Shown here in pieces: positions 11,137-20,619 of a stretch of 64,000 nt of DNA (position 1 is its first letter; each line of letters opens with the position of its first letter). A model generated the notes under the pieces. That model made no database searches. It saw only the letters and a program-made list of their open reading frames with translations, and had not been told where the DNA came from. Source of the stretch: Variovorax sp. OV329 (GTDB taxonomy: Bacteria > Pseudomonadota > Gammaproteobacteria > Burkholderiales > Burkholderiaceae_C); assembly GCF_900114785.1 (NCBI RefSeq), contig NZ_FOUG01000002.1, forward strand, positions 310,001-374,000. The letters are read 5' to 3'. Made by a program: the position numbers and the translations under genes.

Positions 11137-12396
11137 ATGTCCGCCTCCCTCGCCCTGACCTACGTCTTCGCCGCCGCCCTGGCAGCCGGCCTGCTGCTGA
11201 AGTTCTGGCTGGCCACCCGCCAGGTGCGCCACGTGGCGCAGAACCGCGGCGCCGTGCCCGCCCCCTTCGACAGCACGATCAGCCTGGCGGCGCACCAGAA
11301 GGCGGCGGACTACACCGTGGCCAAGGGCCGCTTCGGCATCGTCGAGATGGCCTGGTCTGCCGCCGTGCTGCTGGCTTGGACGCTGCTCGGCGGACTGGAC
11401 CTTCTCAACCGCGTCCTCGCGGACCAGCTGGGCGGCGGCATGTGGCAGCAGCTGGCCCTGCTCGCCTCCTTCAGCCTGATCGGCGGGCTGCTCGAGTTGC
11501 CCTTCTCGCTGTGGCAGACCTTCAGGCTGGAAGAGCGCTTCGGCTTCAACAAGATGACGCTGCGGCTCTGGCTGGTCGACGGCCTCAAGGGCATGCTGCT
11601 GGGCGCCGTCATCGGCCTGCCGCTGGCGGCGCTCATCCTGTGGCTGATGGGCGCGGCAGGCACGCTGTGGTGGGTGTGGGCCTGGGCCGTGTGGGTGGGC
11701 TTCAACCTGACACTGATGCTGGTGTACCCCACCTTCATCGCACCCCTGTTCAACAAGTTCAAGCCGCTGGACGACGCCACGCTCAAGAACCGCGTCACCG
11801 CGCTGATGAAGCGCTGCGGCTTTGCGGCCAAGGGCCTGTTCGTGATGGATGGCAGCCGCCGCAGCGCGCATGCCAACGCCTATTTCACCGGCTTCGGGTC
11901 CAGCAAGCGCGTGGTGTTCTACGACACGCTGCTGCGCCAGCTGAGCGCCGGCGAAGTGGAGGCGGTGCTGGCCCACGAGCTGGGCCACTTCAAGCACCGG
12001 CACGTGCTCAAGCGCATGATCGCCATGTTCGCGATGAGCCTGGCCGGCTTCGCGCTGCTGGGATGGCTGTCCTCGCAGGCCTGGTTCTACACCGGCCTGG
12101 GCGTGCAGCCCAACATGGCGGCGCCCAACGACGCACTGGCGCTGCTGCTGTTCATGCTGGCGGTGCCGGTCTTCGGCGTATTCGTCTCGCCGCTGGCCGC
12201 CATGCTCTCGCGCAAGCATGAGTTCGAGGCCGACGCCTACGCGGTGGCGCAGACCAGCAGCGCCGACCTGTCCAACGCATTGCTCAAGCTCTACCAGGAC
12301 AACGCGTCCACGCTCACGCCGGACCCGGTGTTCGTCAAGTTCTACTACTCGCACCCACCGGCTTCCGAGCGCCTCGCGCGCATGGCGGTGGCATGA
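11137..12396 (+). CDS. M48 family zinc metallopeptidase (Ste24/CAAX protease-like)
   Basis: A 419-residue integral membrane protease. The zinc site 'AHELGHFKHRH' with third ligand Glu in 'KHEFEADAYAV' is complete, and 'FTGFGSSKRVVFYDTLL' is the Ste24-type substrate segment. Several hydrophobic helices flank the catalytic domain. This is the bacterial CAAX-prenyl-protease-like branch, larger than HtpX (about 290), and likely does membrane protein quality control; bacteria lack the prenylated substrate. The ATG at 11137 was chosen. An in-frame ATG at 11116 would add seven residues. The next gene, phhB, starts 23 bases after the stop in the same direction. Confidence 0.92.
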   Translation: MSASLALTYVFAAALAAGLLLKFWLATRQVRHVAQNRGAVPAPFDSTISLAAHQKAADYTVAKGRFGIVEMAWSAAVLLAWTLLGGLDLLNRVLADQLGGGMWQQLALLASFSLIGGLLELPFSLWQTFRLEERFGFNKMTLRLWLVDGLKGMLLGAVIGLPLAALILWLMGAAGTLWWVWAWAVWVGFNLTLMLVYPTFIAPLFNKFKPLDDATLKNRVTALMKRCGFAAKGLFVMDGSRRSAHANAYFTGFGSSKRVVFYDTLLRQLSAGEVEAVLAHELGHFKHRHVLKRMIAMFAMSLAGFALLGWLSSQAWFYTGLGVQPNMAAPNDALALLLFMLAVPVFGVFVSPLAAMLSRKHEFEADAYAVAQTSSADLSNALLKLYQDNASTLTPDPVFVKFYYSHPPASERLARMAVA

Positions 12397-12418
12397 CATC
12401 TTTTTCGAGGCCTTCGCC

Positions 12419-12760
12419 ATGAGCAGCAGCATGTTCCAACCCAAGGTCTGGCAAGGCCAGACCCGCCGAGCATTGGGGGGCGCCGAAGCCGTCTCTGCGC
12501 TCGCGCGGCTCGAAGGCTGGAAGCTTTCCGGCGACGGCGCCAATGTGGCGATCGAGAAGAGCTTCCACTTCGCGAACTACTTCGAGACCATGGCCTTCGT
12601 GAACGCCGTGGCCATGGTCGCGCACGTGCAGGACCACCACCCGGACCTGTCGGTGCACTACAACCGCTGCGTCGTGCGCTTCAACACGCACGACGTGGGT
12701 GGCATCTCGGCCACCGACATCGACTGCGCCACGCGTGTCGATGCGCTGCTGGCGCAGTAA
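12419..12760 (+). CDS. phhB: Pterin-4a-carbinolamine dehydratase
   Basis: Dehydrates 4a-hydroxytetrahydrobiopterin, recycling the cofactor of phenylalanine hydroxylase. It is 113 residues with the active-site signature 'HVQDHHPDLSVHYNRC'. A GAGG ribosome-binding site precedes ATG 12419; an internal ATG four codons later is an alternative. phhA is not in the window. In organisms without phhA this enzyme has been proposed to assist in pterin turnover or molybdopterin processing, so the physiological partner is unproven. The protein lies between the protease and rsgA genes on the same strand. Confidence 0.92.
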   Translation: MSSSMFQPKVWQGQTRRALGGAEAVSALARLEGWKLSGDGANVAIEKSFHFANYFETMAFVNAVAMVAHVQDHHPDLSVHYNRCVVRFNTHDVGGISATDIDCATRVDALLAQ

Positions 12761-12804
12761 AGGCTCGCGCCAGCCCATGCCGCGCCAGCACGCACACGAT
12801 CCGC

Positions 12805-13749
12805 ATGGCCAGGCCCGCTAAGGCCGGCGCCCGCAACGCTGCCGCGAACGCGCAGCTGCAGCAGGGACTGGTGGTGGCCAGCCACGGCCGCCATTGCCTG
12901 GTCGAGACACCCGAAGGGCAGCGCCTGATCTGCCACCCGCGCGGCAAGAAGAGCCAGGCGGTGGTGGGCGACCGCGTGCTCTGGCAGGCCAGCCAGGACG
13001 AGGGCACGGTGGAAAAGGTCGAGCCGCGGCGCAACCTCTTCTACCGGCAGGACGAAATCCGCACCAAGTCCTTCGCGGCCAACCTCGACCACGTGCTGAT
13101 CCTGATCGCGGCAGAACCGGAGTTCTCCGAGCACCAGCTGGCGCGCGCGCTGATCGCCGCGCAGGCCGAGGGCATCACGCCCATCATCGCGCTCAACAAG
13201 AGCGACCTGGTGGCGCCCTTCGAGCGTGCCTGGACCCGCCTGGCGCCCTACAGGCGCATGCACCACGGCGTGCTGCCGCTGTCGCTCACCTCCTCCGGCG
13301 AGATCGACCGCAAGTCCCTGCTCGAGCGCCTGCACGGAAAGACGACGCTGGTGCTGGGCCCTTCCGGCGCCGGCAAGAGCACCCTCATCAACCTGCTGGT
13401 GCCCGGTGCAGCCGCGCAGACCGGCGAGATCTCGCAGGCGCTCAACTCGGGCCGCCACACCACCACCAGCACCACCTGGTACTGGGTGGACCGCGAAGCA
13501 GGCACCGCGCTCATCGATTCGCCGGGCTTCCAGGAATTCGGCCTGCATCACATCGAAGCCACGCACCTGGCCCGGCTGATGCCCGACGTGGCCGAGTACG
13601 CCGGCGACTGCAAGTTCTACAACTGCACCCACCTGCACGAGCCCGGCTGCGGCGTCATCGCGCACGTGGAGGCGGGCGACATCAACGCCTCGCGCTACCG
13701 CATCTACGGCGAACTCTTCGAAGAACTGAGCCAGCCCCGCTTCCCATGA
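12805..13749 (+). CDS. rsgA: Ribosome small-subunit GTPase A
   Basis: Circularly permuted GTPase for late 30S maturation and RbfA release. The OB-fold covers about 20-85. The GTPase motifs come in permuted order: NKSD (131-134, G4), P-loop GPSGAGKST (185-193, G1), then DSPGF (238-242, G3). The C-terminal zinc knuckle ligands are Cys269, Cys274, His276 and Cys282 in 'DCKFYNCTHLHEPGC'. The 314-residue length is normal. The stop overlaps the glycosyltransferase ATG (ATGA), so the two are translationally coupled although functionally unrelated. Confidence 0.96.
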   Translation: MARPAKAGARNAAANAQLQQGLVVASHGRHCLVETPEGQRLICHPRGKKSQAVVGDRVLWQASQDEGTVEKVEPRRNLFYRQDEIRTKSFAANLDHVLILIAAEPEFSEHQLARALIAAQAEGITPIIALNKSDLVAPFERAWTRLAPYRRMHHGVLPLSLTSSGEIDRKSLLERLHGKTTLVLGPSGAGKSTLINLLVPGAAAQTGEISQALNSGRHTTTSTTWYWVDREAGTALIDSPGFQEFGLHHIEATHLARLMPDVAEYAGDCKFYNCTHLHEPGCGVIAHVEAGDINASRYRIYGELFEELSQPRFP

Positions 13750-14873
13750 AGGTGCTGCTCTACTCGCACGTCTTCCATCCTTCCACCGGCGGGGTCGAGA
13801 CCGTCTCCCGGACACTGGCCGAGGGGTTTGCGCAGCGAGGCATCGACTTCAAGCTGCTGACCAGCACGCCCGCGGACAAGGACCGCAGCGCCTTCCCATT
13901 CGAGGTGATCCGGACGCCCGACGCGGCTCGGGTGCGCGAACTGCTCGGCTGGGCCGACGTGGTGCTCTTCAACGGCGCCAGCCTGGCGCTGCAGCCCGCG
14001 TTGATCTTCTCGCGCAAGCCCTTCATCTGGGTGCATGTGGGCTACCAGGTCTCGTGCATCGACGGCCTGGGCTGGGTCGACGGCGTGGCCGCGCCGATGA
14101 CGCCCTGGGCTTCACTCGGCTTCCACCTGAAGCGCAGCGGCCCGGCGAAGGCCATGGCCGGTGGCCTCAAGCTGCTGCTGCGCCGCATCGTGGCGAAGCG
14201 CTTCGTGGCCCGCCACGTCGCCATCACCCGCTGGATGGACGAGGCGCAGCCGCTCCCGCGCCAGGTGCAGATCTACAACCCCTTCCCCATCGACCGCTTC
14301 CGTGGCGCTGCGCCGGTGAGCGAGGCGCCCTACGACTTCGTCTACCTGGGCCGCATGGTGTCCGAGAAGGGCGTGGACACGCTCGTCGAGGCCTTCGCCC
14401 GCGTGGTCGGGCAGGCGCACGTGAAGCCGCGGCTGCTGCTCATCGGCGACGGCGACCGGCTGGCCGCGATGCAGCAGCTGGCGCGAACCCTGGGCGTCGA
14501 GGAACAGGTGCATTTCGCCGGCCGACAGAGCGGCCAGGCGCTGGTGGACTGGGTCGGCCAGGGCGCGCTGGGCATCGTGCCCTCGGCCTGGCAGGAGCCC
14601 ATGGGCGGCGTGGCCATCGAGCTGATGGCCGCGGGGCGCGGGCTGATCGTGTCGGAGCACGGCGGCCTGGCCGAATGCGCGGGCGATGCCGGGCTGCGTT
14701 TTCCCAATGGCAATGCACAGGCGCTGGCCGAACGCATGCTGCAGGTTCTTGCCGAGCCCCACCTGCGCCACACGCTGGGCCAGCGCGCGCTTCAGCGTTC
14801 CGCACTCTTCACGCCGGACCGCTTCGTCGACCAGTACATCGAACTGCTGCGCGAGGCCTCGCGCAAGCGCTGA
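13746..14873 (+). CDS. Glycosyltransferase family 4
   Basis: A GT-B fold retaining glycosyltransferase (375 residues) that transfers a sugar from a nucleotide donor to an unknown acceptor, possibly in capsule, LPS or exopolysaccharide assembly. The N-terminus 'LLYSHVFHPSTGGVETVS' holds the glycine-rich loop. The C-terminal domain has 'YLGRMVSEKGVDTLVEAF', 'LLIGDGD' and the donor-binding 'PSAWQEPMGGVAIELMAAG' with the two conserved Glu residues. There are no neighbouring polysaccharide genes, so the product cannot be named. It is coupled to rsgA by ATGA overlap. Its stop abuts the hisC stop in the sequence TGATCA. Confidence 0.88.
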   Translation: MKVLLYSHVFHPSTGGVETVSRTLAEGFAQRGIDFKLLTSTPADKDRSAFPFEVIRTPDAARVRELLGWADVVLFNGASLALQPALIFSRKPFIWVHVGYQVSCIDGLGWVDGVAAPMTPWASLGFHLKRSGPAKAMAGGLKLLLRRIVAKRFVARHVAITRWMDEAQPLPRQVQIYNPFPIDRFRGAAPVSEAPYDFVYLGRMVSEKGVDTLVEAFARVVGQAHVKPRLLLIGDGDRLAAMQQLARTLGVEEQVHFAGRQSGQALVDWVGQGALGIVPSAWQEPMGGVAIELMAAGRGLIVSEHGGLAECAGDAGLRFPNGNAQALAERMLQVLAEPHLRHTLGQRALQRSALFTPDRFVDQYIELLREASRKR

Positions 14874-15962
14874 TCAGGTTTCGGCCAGGACTTCCCGCAA
14901 CGCGCCCACGAGGGCCGAGCATTGCTCGCGCGTGCCGATGCTGATGCGCAGGTACTGCTCGATGCGCGGCTGGCGGAAATGCCGCACCAGCACCTTGCGC
15001 TGGCGCAGCCCCGCCGCGAGCGCGGCCGCGTCACGGGACGGATGCCGCGCAAAGACGAAGTTGGCCTGCGAAGGCAGCACCTCGAAGCCCAGGTCCTCCA
15101 GTTCAAGCACCAGGCCTTCGCGCGTGTGGACCACGGCATCGCGCGTCTTCGTGAACCAGGCCTCGTCTTCGAGCGCGGCGGCGGCACCGGCCTGCGCAAG
15201 CCGGTCCAGCGGGTAGGAGTTGAAGCTGTTCTTCACCCGCGTCAGCGCGTCGATGAGATGCGCCTGCCCGCAGGCGAAGCCCACCCGCAGCCCGGCCAGC
15301 GAACGCGACTTGGACAGCGTCTGCACCACCAGCAGGTTGGCATGGCGCGCAATGAGCGGCATGGCGCTCTGGCCGCCAAAATCGATGTAGGCCTCGTCCA
15401 CCAGCACCACGCGGTCCGGGCAGGCCCGCAGCAGCGCCTCGACGTCGGCCAGCGCAAGGCCGATGCCGGTAGGCGCGTTCGGGTTCGCCAGCACGATGCC
15501 TGCGCATCCTTGGCTTGCCCGTTCCGCCAGCGCCGGAACGTCGATGCGCAGCCGCCCGTCGACCCGCTGCAGTTCGGCATCGATGCCGTAAAGCTGCACG
15601 TAGACCCGGTAGAAGGTGTAGGTGACGTCCGGAAAGAGCAGCGGCTCGGCGCGCTGGAAGAAGGCGAAGAAGGCATGCGCCAGCACCTCGTCCGAGCCGT
15701 TGCCCGCGAACACCTGGTCGACCTGCAGCCCATGGCGGGCCGCCACCGCCTCGCGAAGCTGCAGTGATTCCGGGTCGGGGTACAGGGCCAGCTTGTCGCC
15801 TGCGGCGTGCTGGATGGCATCCAGCACCATCGGCGAGGGCGGATAGGGGTTCTCGTTGGTGTTGAGCTTCACCAGACCCGCGATGCGCGGCTGCTCTCCG
15901 GGCACGTAGGGTTCCAGCGCCCGCACGCGCGGGCTCCAGAATTCCTCGAGCGACGCCGGCAT
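14874..15962 (-). CDS. hisC: Histidinol-phosphate aminotransferase
   Basis: PLP enzyme converting imidazole acetol-phosphate to histidinol phosphate in histidine synthesis. The 362 residues start [19 protein letters not shown], with the HisC hallmarks '[13 protein letters not shown]', '[12 protein letters not shown]', 'DEAYIDFG' and the PLP-lysine segment '[16 protein letters not shown]'. The ATG overlaps the stop of the upstream AmpE/CbiB-like gene (TGATG), so they share translation. This is a stand-alone hisC outside the main his operon, a second copy or the relocated sole copy. The relative CobD (threonine-phosphate decarboxylase) was considered because of the neighbour, but the motifs fit HisC. 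Confidence 0.92.
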   Translation of the reverse strand: MPASLEEFWSPRVRALEPYVPGEQPRIAGLVKLNTNENPYPPSPMVLDAIQHAAGDKLALYPDPESLQLREAVAARHGLQVDQVFAGNGSDEVLAHAFFAFFQRAEPLLFPDVTYTFYRVYVQLYGIDAELQRVDGRLRIDVPALAERASQGCAGIVLANPNAPTGIGLALADVEALLRACPDRVVLVDEAYIDFGGQSAMPLIARHANLLVVQTLSKSRSLAGLRVGFACGQAHLIDALTRVKNSFNSYPLDRLAQAGAAAALEDEAWFTKTRDAVVHTREGLVLELEDLGFEVLPSQANFVFARHPSRDAAALAAGLRQRKVLVRHFRQPRIEQYLRISIGTREQCSALVGALREVLAET

Positions 15963-16963
15963 CAGCCCAGCAGGCGCGCCAGCGTCAGCAGCGCCAGCAG
16001 CACCAGCCACATCACCACCGAGCGCCACACCAGGCCCACCACGCTGCGCAGGTGGGCGGGCTCGGGCTCGCGCCCCGGCGTGCTGCCACCGTCGGTGGGC
16101 AGCGCGCCGATGATGGATTCGCCGGCCTGGGCGCGCTGCAGCGGGTCGAGCACCGGCTCGCTGCGCAGGACGCCGCCGCCCAGCCGCACGTTCACCGCCC
16201 CGGACGTGGCGGCCAGGATCACGCCGTCGTTCTCGTTGGGAAAGCGCTCGGCGTCATTGCGCCAGCAGTCGATGGCTTCCTCGAAGCTGCCCACCACCGC
16301 GAAGCCCAGCGCAGTGATGCGCGCGGGCAGCCAGTCGATGAGCGACCAGGCGCGCTGCGAGGCATCCTTGACGTGGGCACTCGCGGGTTGAAGGGCCCCG
16401 GCGCCCTTGTGCGCCCAGTAGCGCGCCACGAATTCGCTCATGCGATAGAACACCGCGCCCGCCGGCCCCAGGCCGATGGCCGCCAGGATGGAGAACCACG
16501 CCAGCACGCCGAACACATGGCGATGCGCCGCGATCACCGAATGCTCGATCACATGCCGCACGATCTCGCTGCGCGGCAGGTTGGCCGCGTCGATGTGCTG
16601 CCAGTGCGCCAGCAGCGAACGGGCCAGCGCCTCGTCGCCCTCCTCCAGTGCGTCGCGGATGCCGGTGAAATGGTGGCTGAACTGCCGGAAGCCCAGGGTG
16701 ACATAGAGGATCGCGATGCTCCAGAGCACCGCAAAGGGCAGGCCCAGCGTGAGGATCAGCAGCCAGTGCACCGCCAGCGCCGCGACCGTGGGCACCAGCA
16801 CCGCCAGGGACCAGGCCACCCAGCCGTGCTGCGGCTTGCCGGCGTCGAAGTTGCGGCTGATCCAGCGCGTCCAGTCCAGCACGCCTGCGTACACCGGGTT
16901 GTGATAGCCCAGGGGACGCACCTGTTCGATCAGCAGGGCGCACAGGATGGCGAAAAAGCTCAT
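15962..16963 (-). CDS. CobD/CbiB-family membrane protein, AmpE-like
   Basis: A 333-residue integral membrane protein of the CobD/CbiB superfamily. The N-terminus '[18 protein letters not shown]' followed by 'RWISRNF', the central '[18 protein letters not shown]' and the later '[20 protein letters not shown]' recall E. coli AmpE (inner-membrane protein of the beta-lactamase induction locus) more than cobinamide-phosphate synthase. About five hydrophobic helices are visible. Automatic pipelines usually call it CobD/CbiB. No other cobalamin gene is near. It overlaps hisC by one base. Function is unassigned: B12 synthesis, cell-wall-linked signalling or something else all remain open. Confidence 0.75.
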   Translation of the reverse strand: MSFFAILCALLIEQVRPLGYHNPVYAGVLDWTRWISRNFDAGKPQHGWVAWSLAVLVPTVAALAVHWLLILTLGLPFAVLWSIAILYVTLGFRQFSHHFTGIRDALEEGDEALARSLLAHWQHIDAANLPRSEIVRHVIEHSVIAAHRHVFGVLAWFSILAAIGLGPAGAVFYRMSEFVARYWAHKGAGALQPASAHVKDASQRAWSLIDWLPARITALGFAVVGSFEEAIDCWRNDAERFPNENDGVILAATSGAVNVRLGGGVLRSEPVLDPLQRAQAGESIIGALPTDGGSTPGREPEPAHLRSVVGLVWRSVVMWLVLLALLTLARLLG

Positions 16964-17005
16964 GCGTCGATGATAGCGACAGCCCATGTCGCCATCGAAC
17001 GCTCC

Positions 17006-17740
17006 TCAGGCACTGAGGAAGCGGTAGAAGTTGCGCAGCATGCCGGCCGTGGCGCCCCACACGAAGCGCTCGAGCGCGCCGTCCTGGTAGGGCATGGAGA
17101 ACCACTGCCGAGCGCTCATGCCCTCGCCCACCATCGCGTGACGGCGGTGGTGCGCGGGGTTCATCAGGAAGTGCAGCGGCACCTCGAAGGAGTCGGCCAC
17201 CTCGTAGGGATTGAGCGTGAGTTCGAAGCCCGGCTTGACCAGCGCGACCACCGGCGTCACCACGAAGGAGGTGATGGTGGTGTAGGTGGGCAGGCTGCCC
17301 AGCACCTCGATGTATTCGGAGCGCAGACCCACTTCTTCCCAGGCCTCGCGCAATGCGGCGGCGGCAATGTTGGGGTCCGTCGGGTCGACGCGACCGCCGG
17401 GGAAGGCCACCTGGCCCGAATGCGTGCTCAGCTTGCTCGAGCGCTCGGTGAGCAGCACCGTGGGCACCTCGCGCAGCACGATGGGCACCAGGACCGCCGC
17501 CTGCGCGGGCACGCGGCCGTCCAGTTTGGGCTCGCGCCGGACCTCAGGCGTCCAGTGGGGCGGGTGCGCGAAGCGCGCTCGCAGCGCCTCGGGCGTGAGC
17601 CGCTCGGCATCCACCGCGGGCAGGTCGCTGTCCACCGCCACCACCGGCACGCCACGGGGGTCGAACACGGCCAACGACACGGCGTTGATCGGCTCGACGG
17701 GCTTGGTGGATGTGACGACGGGGGAAGCAGGACGGCTCAA
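17006..17740 (-). CDS. CoA pyrophosphatase-type Nudix hydrolase
   Basis: Predicted to cleave CoA or its oxidised/acylated derivatives to 4'-phosphopantetheine and 3',5'-ADP, like NudL/YeaB. The Nudix box begins at 'GGRVDPTDPN' and ends 'ALREAWEEVGL'. The preceding 'LLTERSSKLSTHSGQVAFPG' is the CoA-Nudix signature (LLTxRsxxLxxHxGqvaFPGG). The only in-frame ATGs upstream fall in the rplS terminator, so I chose the TTG at 17740 (244 residues), which has no clear Shine-Dalgarno. The true start is uncertain by some tens of bases. It follows rplS but is insulated by the terminator. Confidence 0.85.
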   Translation of the reverse strand: MSRPASPVVTSTKPVEPINAVSLAVFDPRGVPVVAVDSDLPAVDAERLTPEALRARFAHPPHWTPEVRREPKLDGRVPAQAAVLVPIVLREVPTVLLTERSSKLSTHSGQVAFPGGRVDPTDPNIAAAALREAWEEVGLRSEYIEVLGSLPTYTTITSFVVTPVVALVKPGFELTLNPYEVADSFEVPLHFLMNPAHHRRHAMVGEGMSARQWFSMPYQDGALERFVWGATAGMLRNFYRFLSA

Positions 17741-17779
17741 GGTTGTGATTCTTTGTTGGATATGGATTAGGTCAGAAAA

Positions 17780-17810
17780 GCAAAAAGCCGCCATGACGGC
17801 GGCTTTTTGC
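17780..17810 (-). terminator. Terminator of the rpsP-rimM-trmD-rplS operon
   Basis: Perfect 13-bp arms GCAAAAAGCCGCC and GGCGGCTTTTTGC around loop ATGAC, just after the rplS stop. The A/T ends give a U tract on the leftward RNA and would also work rightward. Confidence 0.9.
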
Positions 17811-17838
17811 AAAGGCTGGGCCTCTTCGGGGTAGCGGA

Positions 17839-18216
17839 TTACGCGGCCGAAGCGTTGGCCTTGCCCGGCAGCTTTTCCTTGATGCGGGCCGAACGGCCGC
17901 TGCGGTCGCGCAGGTAGTACAGCTTGGCGCGGCGGACGTCACCGCGGCGCTTGACTTCGATACCGGCGATCAGCGGGCTGTAGGTCTGGAAGGTACGTTC
18001 CACGCCTTCGCCGCTGGAGATCTTGCGCACCGTGAAGCCGCTGTTCAGGCCGCGGTTGCGCTTGGCGATCACCACGCCTTCGTAGGCCTGCACGCGCTTG
18101 CGGCTGCCTTCGACGACGTTGACGCTGACGATGACCGTGTCACCGGGGGAGAATTCGGGGATCTTGCGGCCAAGGCGCGCAATTTCTTCCTGCTCGAGGG
18201 TCTGGATGAGGTTCAT
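17839..18216 (-). CDS. rplS: Ribosomal protein bL19
   Basis: 125-residue 50S protein at the subunit interface. It starts [16 protein letters not shown], with '[22 protein letters not shown]' broken by the family's conserved '[11 protein letters not shown]', and '[12 protein letters not shown]'. It is the last gene of rpsP-rimM-trmD-rplS, 99 bases after trmD and followed by a strong terminator. The longer upstream frame is rejected in favour of the family start. Confidence 0.98.
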   Translation of the reverse strand: MNLIQTLEQEEIARLGRKIPEFSPGDTVIVSVNVVEGSRKRVQAYEGVVIAKRNRGLNSGFTVRKISSGEGVERTFQTYSPLIAGIEVKRRGDVRRAKLYYLRDRSGRSARIKEKLPGKANASAA

Positions 18217-18315
18217 GTTTTCCTGCTCTCGATCGTGGCCGCGCTGCACTGAAGGCGGTCTCTCGGCAAATAATGCTGGAGCCCGCGGCCGGCCAGAGGA
18301 TCGGGGAACCAAGGA

Positions 18316-19068
18316 TTATAGCGTCTTTTTACTGAGCGCCGATTCGTCCAGCTTCGTGAGACGCCCAGCCTCCCGAGCCGCCTCCACCAGCTCCGGCCGC
18401 CTGGCCTGCGAGATGCTGAGGCGCTGGTCGCGCCGCCAGCGCTCGATGAGGGCGTGGTTGCCCGACATCAACGGCGCCGGAACCGACTGTCCCTGCCAGG
18501 TTTCCGGCCGGGTGTAGTGCGGGCAGTCCAGCAGGCCATCCAGGGCCGGGTTGAAGCTGTCCTGCACATGGCTGGCCTCGTCGCCCAGCACGCCCGGCTG
18601 CAGGCGCGCCACGGCGTCCAGCAGGGCCAGCGCGGCGATCTCGCCGCCCGACAGCACGAAGTCGCCCAGGCTCAACTGGTGCGTGACCCGGGTGTCGATG
18701 AAGCGCTGGTCGATGCCTTCGTAGCGGCCGCACACCAGCACGGCGCCGGCACTGGCCGACCACTGCTCCACCACCGAGTGGCGCAGGCGCTCGCCCAGGG
18801 GCGAGAACAGCACGACCGGGGCGCCATCGTTGCCGCGGGCGGCCTGGGCCGCATCCAGGCAGGCCGACAGGGGCTCGGCCATCATCACCATGCCCGGGCC
18901 GCCGCCGAAGGGGCGGTCGTCCACGCGGCGGTAGTTGCCGGTGGCGAAGTCGCGCGGGTTCCACAGCACGAGTTCGACGAGCTTGGACTCGAAGGCGCGC
19001 CGGGTCACGCCGCTTTCGAGGAAGGGCGCGAAGAGTTCGGGAAAAAGCGTGAGGACGTCGAAGCGCAT
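18316..19068 (-). CDS. trmD: tRNA (guanine-N1)-methyltransferase
   Basis: SAM-dependent methylation of G37 in tRNAs for Leu, Pro and Arg, which prevents +1 frameshifting. The 250 residues start [16 protein letters not shown]. The SPOUT trefoil-knot elements are '[14 protein letters not shown]', '[13 protein letters not shown]' and '[14 protein letters not shown]', the last holding the catalytic Asp region. The C-terminal domain recognises tRNA ('[19 protein letters not shown]'). It lies 14 bases after rimM. One target, tRNA-Pro(CGG), is encoded in this window. Confidence 0.97.
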   Translation of the reverse strand: MRFDVLTLFPELFAPFLESGVTRRAFESKLVELVLWNPRDFATGNYRRVDDRPFGGGPGMVMMAEPLSACLDAAQAARGNDGAPVVLFSPLGERLRHSVVEQWSASAGAVLVCGRYEGIDQRFIDTRVTHQLSLGDFVLSGGEIAALALLDAVARLQPGVLGDEASHVQDSFNPALDGLLDCPHYTRPETWQGQSVPAPLMSGNHALIERWRRDQRLSISQARRPELVEAAREAGRLTKLDESALSKKTL

Positions 19069-19082
19069 GGCGCGCGGCGGCC

Positions 19083-19652
19083 TCAGAAGTCGGCCTGCCA
19101 GTCGACCAGGATGGTGCGGCCGGCCAGGTCGACCTTGTCGACGAAGGCACCGACGAAGGGAATCATCCGCTCCACCGGCTTGGCGTTTTCGCCCTCGCCG
19201 GGCAGTTCCAGCACGAGGGTGGTCTGCGGCCCGGTGGCCAGCAGTTCGCGCACGGTGCCCAGGGCCACGCCCTCGCGGTTGACGACTGCCAGGCCGATCA
19301 GGTCGACCCAGTAGTACTCGTCGTCACCCACGGAGGGGAAGCTGGAACGCGGCACGAACACGCGGGCACCCCGCAGTGCCTCGGCGGCATTGCGGTCAGG
19401 CACCTCGGGCGAGGTGGCGACGATGCAGTCGGAATGTTCCTTTGCCTCGGAGATGGGGAGGCGGAACGCGGCGGTGGCCCCGGCAACCGCTCCGGGCGGC
19501 TTGAGGAACCAGCGCTTGGAAGAGAAAAGCGCCTCGGGTTGGGCGCTGTGGGGCAGGACCTTGAACCAGCCCTTGATGCCCCAGGCATCGGCGATACGCC
19601 CGACTTCGATGGCGTCCGCCGGCAATTCGGCGGCTTCGAGCGCGGGCAGCAT
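19083..19652 (-). CDS. rimM: Ribosome maturation factor RimM
   Basis: Binds S19 and helps assemble the 30S head. It has 189 residues, with the N-terminal RimM beta-barrel beginning '[18 protein letters not shown]' and a C-terminal PRC barrel ('[19 protein letters not shown]', '[14 protein letters not shown]'). It sits 18 bases after rpsP and 14 before trmD, the standard order. Confidence 0.96.
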   Translation of the reverse strand: MLPALEAAELPADAIEVGRIADAWGIKGWFKVLPHSAQPEALFSSKRWFLKPPGAVAGATAAFRLPISEAKEHSDCIVATSPEVPDRNAAEALRGARVFVPRSSFPSVGDDEYYWVDLIGLAVVNREGVALGTVRELLATGPQTTLVLELPGEGENAKPVERMIPFVGAFVDKVDLAGRTILVDWQADF

Positions 19653-19670
19653 GACCGTATGCGGCGGCGC

Positions 19671-19934
19671 TTAGGCGGCGGCCTTGGGGGCAGCCGAAGC
19701 GGCCTGCTTGATCAGGCGGGCAACGGTGGGCGAAGCCTGGGCGCCGACGCCTTGCCAGTACGCGAGGCGGTCCTGGGCGATGCGCAGGCCCTCTTCCGTT
19801 TCCTTGGCGGTGGGGTTGTAGAAGCCCAGGCGCTCGATGAAACGGCCGTCGCGGCGAACGCGCTTGTCGGCAACGACGATGTTGAAGAACGGACGGCCCT
19901 TGGAGCCGCCGCGGGAGAGTCGAATCACGACCAT
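19671..19934 (-). CDS. rpsP: Ribosomal protein bS16
   Basis: 87-residue 30S assembly protein. It starts [20 protein letters not shown], the S16 signature, then '[14 protein letters not shown]'. The Ala/Lys-rich end is lineage-specific. First gene of the rpsP-rimM-trmD-rplS operon, driven probably by the TATAAT promoter element near 20067. Confidence 0.98.
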   Translation of the reverse strand: MVVIRLSRGGSKGRPFFNIVVADKRVRRDGRFIERLGFYNPTAKETEEGLRIAQDRLAYWQGVGAQASPTVARLIKQAASAAPKAAA

Positions 19935-20055
19935 GATTTATCCTTCGGGTGGTGCTGATGGCGTGTTCTTGCAAACAAATTGCACTCGAAGCCATCAGCA
20001 GTTTTTCCTTCAGCGTTGAGACACGCGACTAGGCCACCCGGCCAGCGACACGCTG

Positions 20056-20072
20056 AAAAGCCCTCGATTATA
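20056..20072 (-). promoter_or_regulatory. Candidate rpsP operon -10 with GC-rich discriminator
   Basis: Read leftward this is TATAATCGAGGGCTTTT, about 130 bases ahead of rpsP. The 10-base discriminator/initial-transcribed stretch CGAGGGCTTT is identical to the one ahead of rpsT. No clear -35 is visible. GC-rich discriminators are known for stringent (ppGpp/DksA) control of ribosomal promoters. Confidence 0.5.
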
Positions 20073-20091
20073 GCCTGAGCGCTGTTTTTCC

Positions 20092-20619
20092 ATGCCATCG
20101 ATCACCATCCGACCCAGCCAGGACGACGACGTCGCCCAGATCACCGCCATCTACGCCCACCACGTGCTGAACGGCACCGGCACCTTCGAGACCGAGCCCC
20201 CGAGCCCCACCGACATGGCCGCGCGCCGTGCCGACGTGCTGTCCAAGAACCTGCCCTACCTGGTGGCCGAGGAAGACGGCAAGGTGCTGGGCTTTGCCTA
20301 CTGCAACTGGTTCAAGCCGCGGCCCGCCTACCGCTTCTCGGCCGAGGACTCGATCTACATTGCCGATTCGGCCCGCGGCAAGGGCGTGGGCGCCCAACTG
20401 CTGGCCGCCCTGGAAAAGGCAGCCGAGGCCGTCAACGTGCGCAAGCTGATCGCGGTGATCGGCGATTCGGCCAACGTGGGCTCGGTGGGCGTGCACCGCA
20501 AGCAGGGGTTCAGCCAGGTCGGCGTCATCAAGGACTGCGGCTGGAAGTTCGGCGAGTGGCGCGACATCGTCCTGATGGAAAAGGTCATCGGCGCCGGCAG
20601 CAGCGAACGCCCGGAATGA
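20092..20619 (+). CDS. GNAT N-acetyltransferase (phosphinothricin/methionine-sulfoximine type)
   Basis: A 175-residue acetyl-CoA-dependent N-acetyltransferase. The N-terminus 'ITIRPSQDDDVAQITAIY' and the acetyl-CoA loop 'DSARGKGVGAQLLAALE' are GNAT motifs. 'NGTGTFETEPP' and 'HRKQGFSQVGVIKDCGWKFG' match the PAT/MnaT/YncA group, which acetylates phosphinothricin, methionine sulfoximine or sulfone. The natural substrate is uncertain. Its stop overlaps the next ATG (ATGA), so it forms a two-gene unit with the TM2 protein. Confidence 0.88.
   Translation: MPSITIRPSQDDDVAQITAIYAHHVLNGTGTFETEPPSPTDMAARRADVLSKNLPYLVAEEDGKVLGFAYCNWFKPRPAYRFSAEDSIYIADSARGKGVGAQLLAALEKAAEAVNVRKLIAVIGDSANVGSVGVHRKQGFSQVGVIKDCGWKFGEWRDIVLMEKVIGAGSSERPE

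Noticed and set aside
14874..15962. Threonine-phosphate decarboxylase (CobD) instead of HisC
   Set aside because: Considered because of the CbiB-like neighbour, but the [11 protein letters not shown] and GNGSDEVLA motifs fit HisC and there are no other B12 genes.
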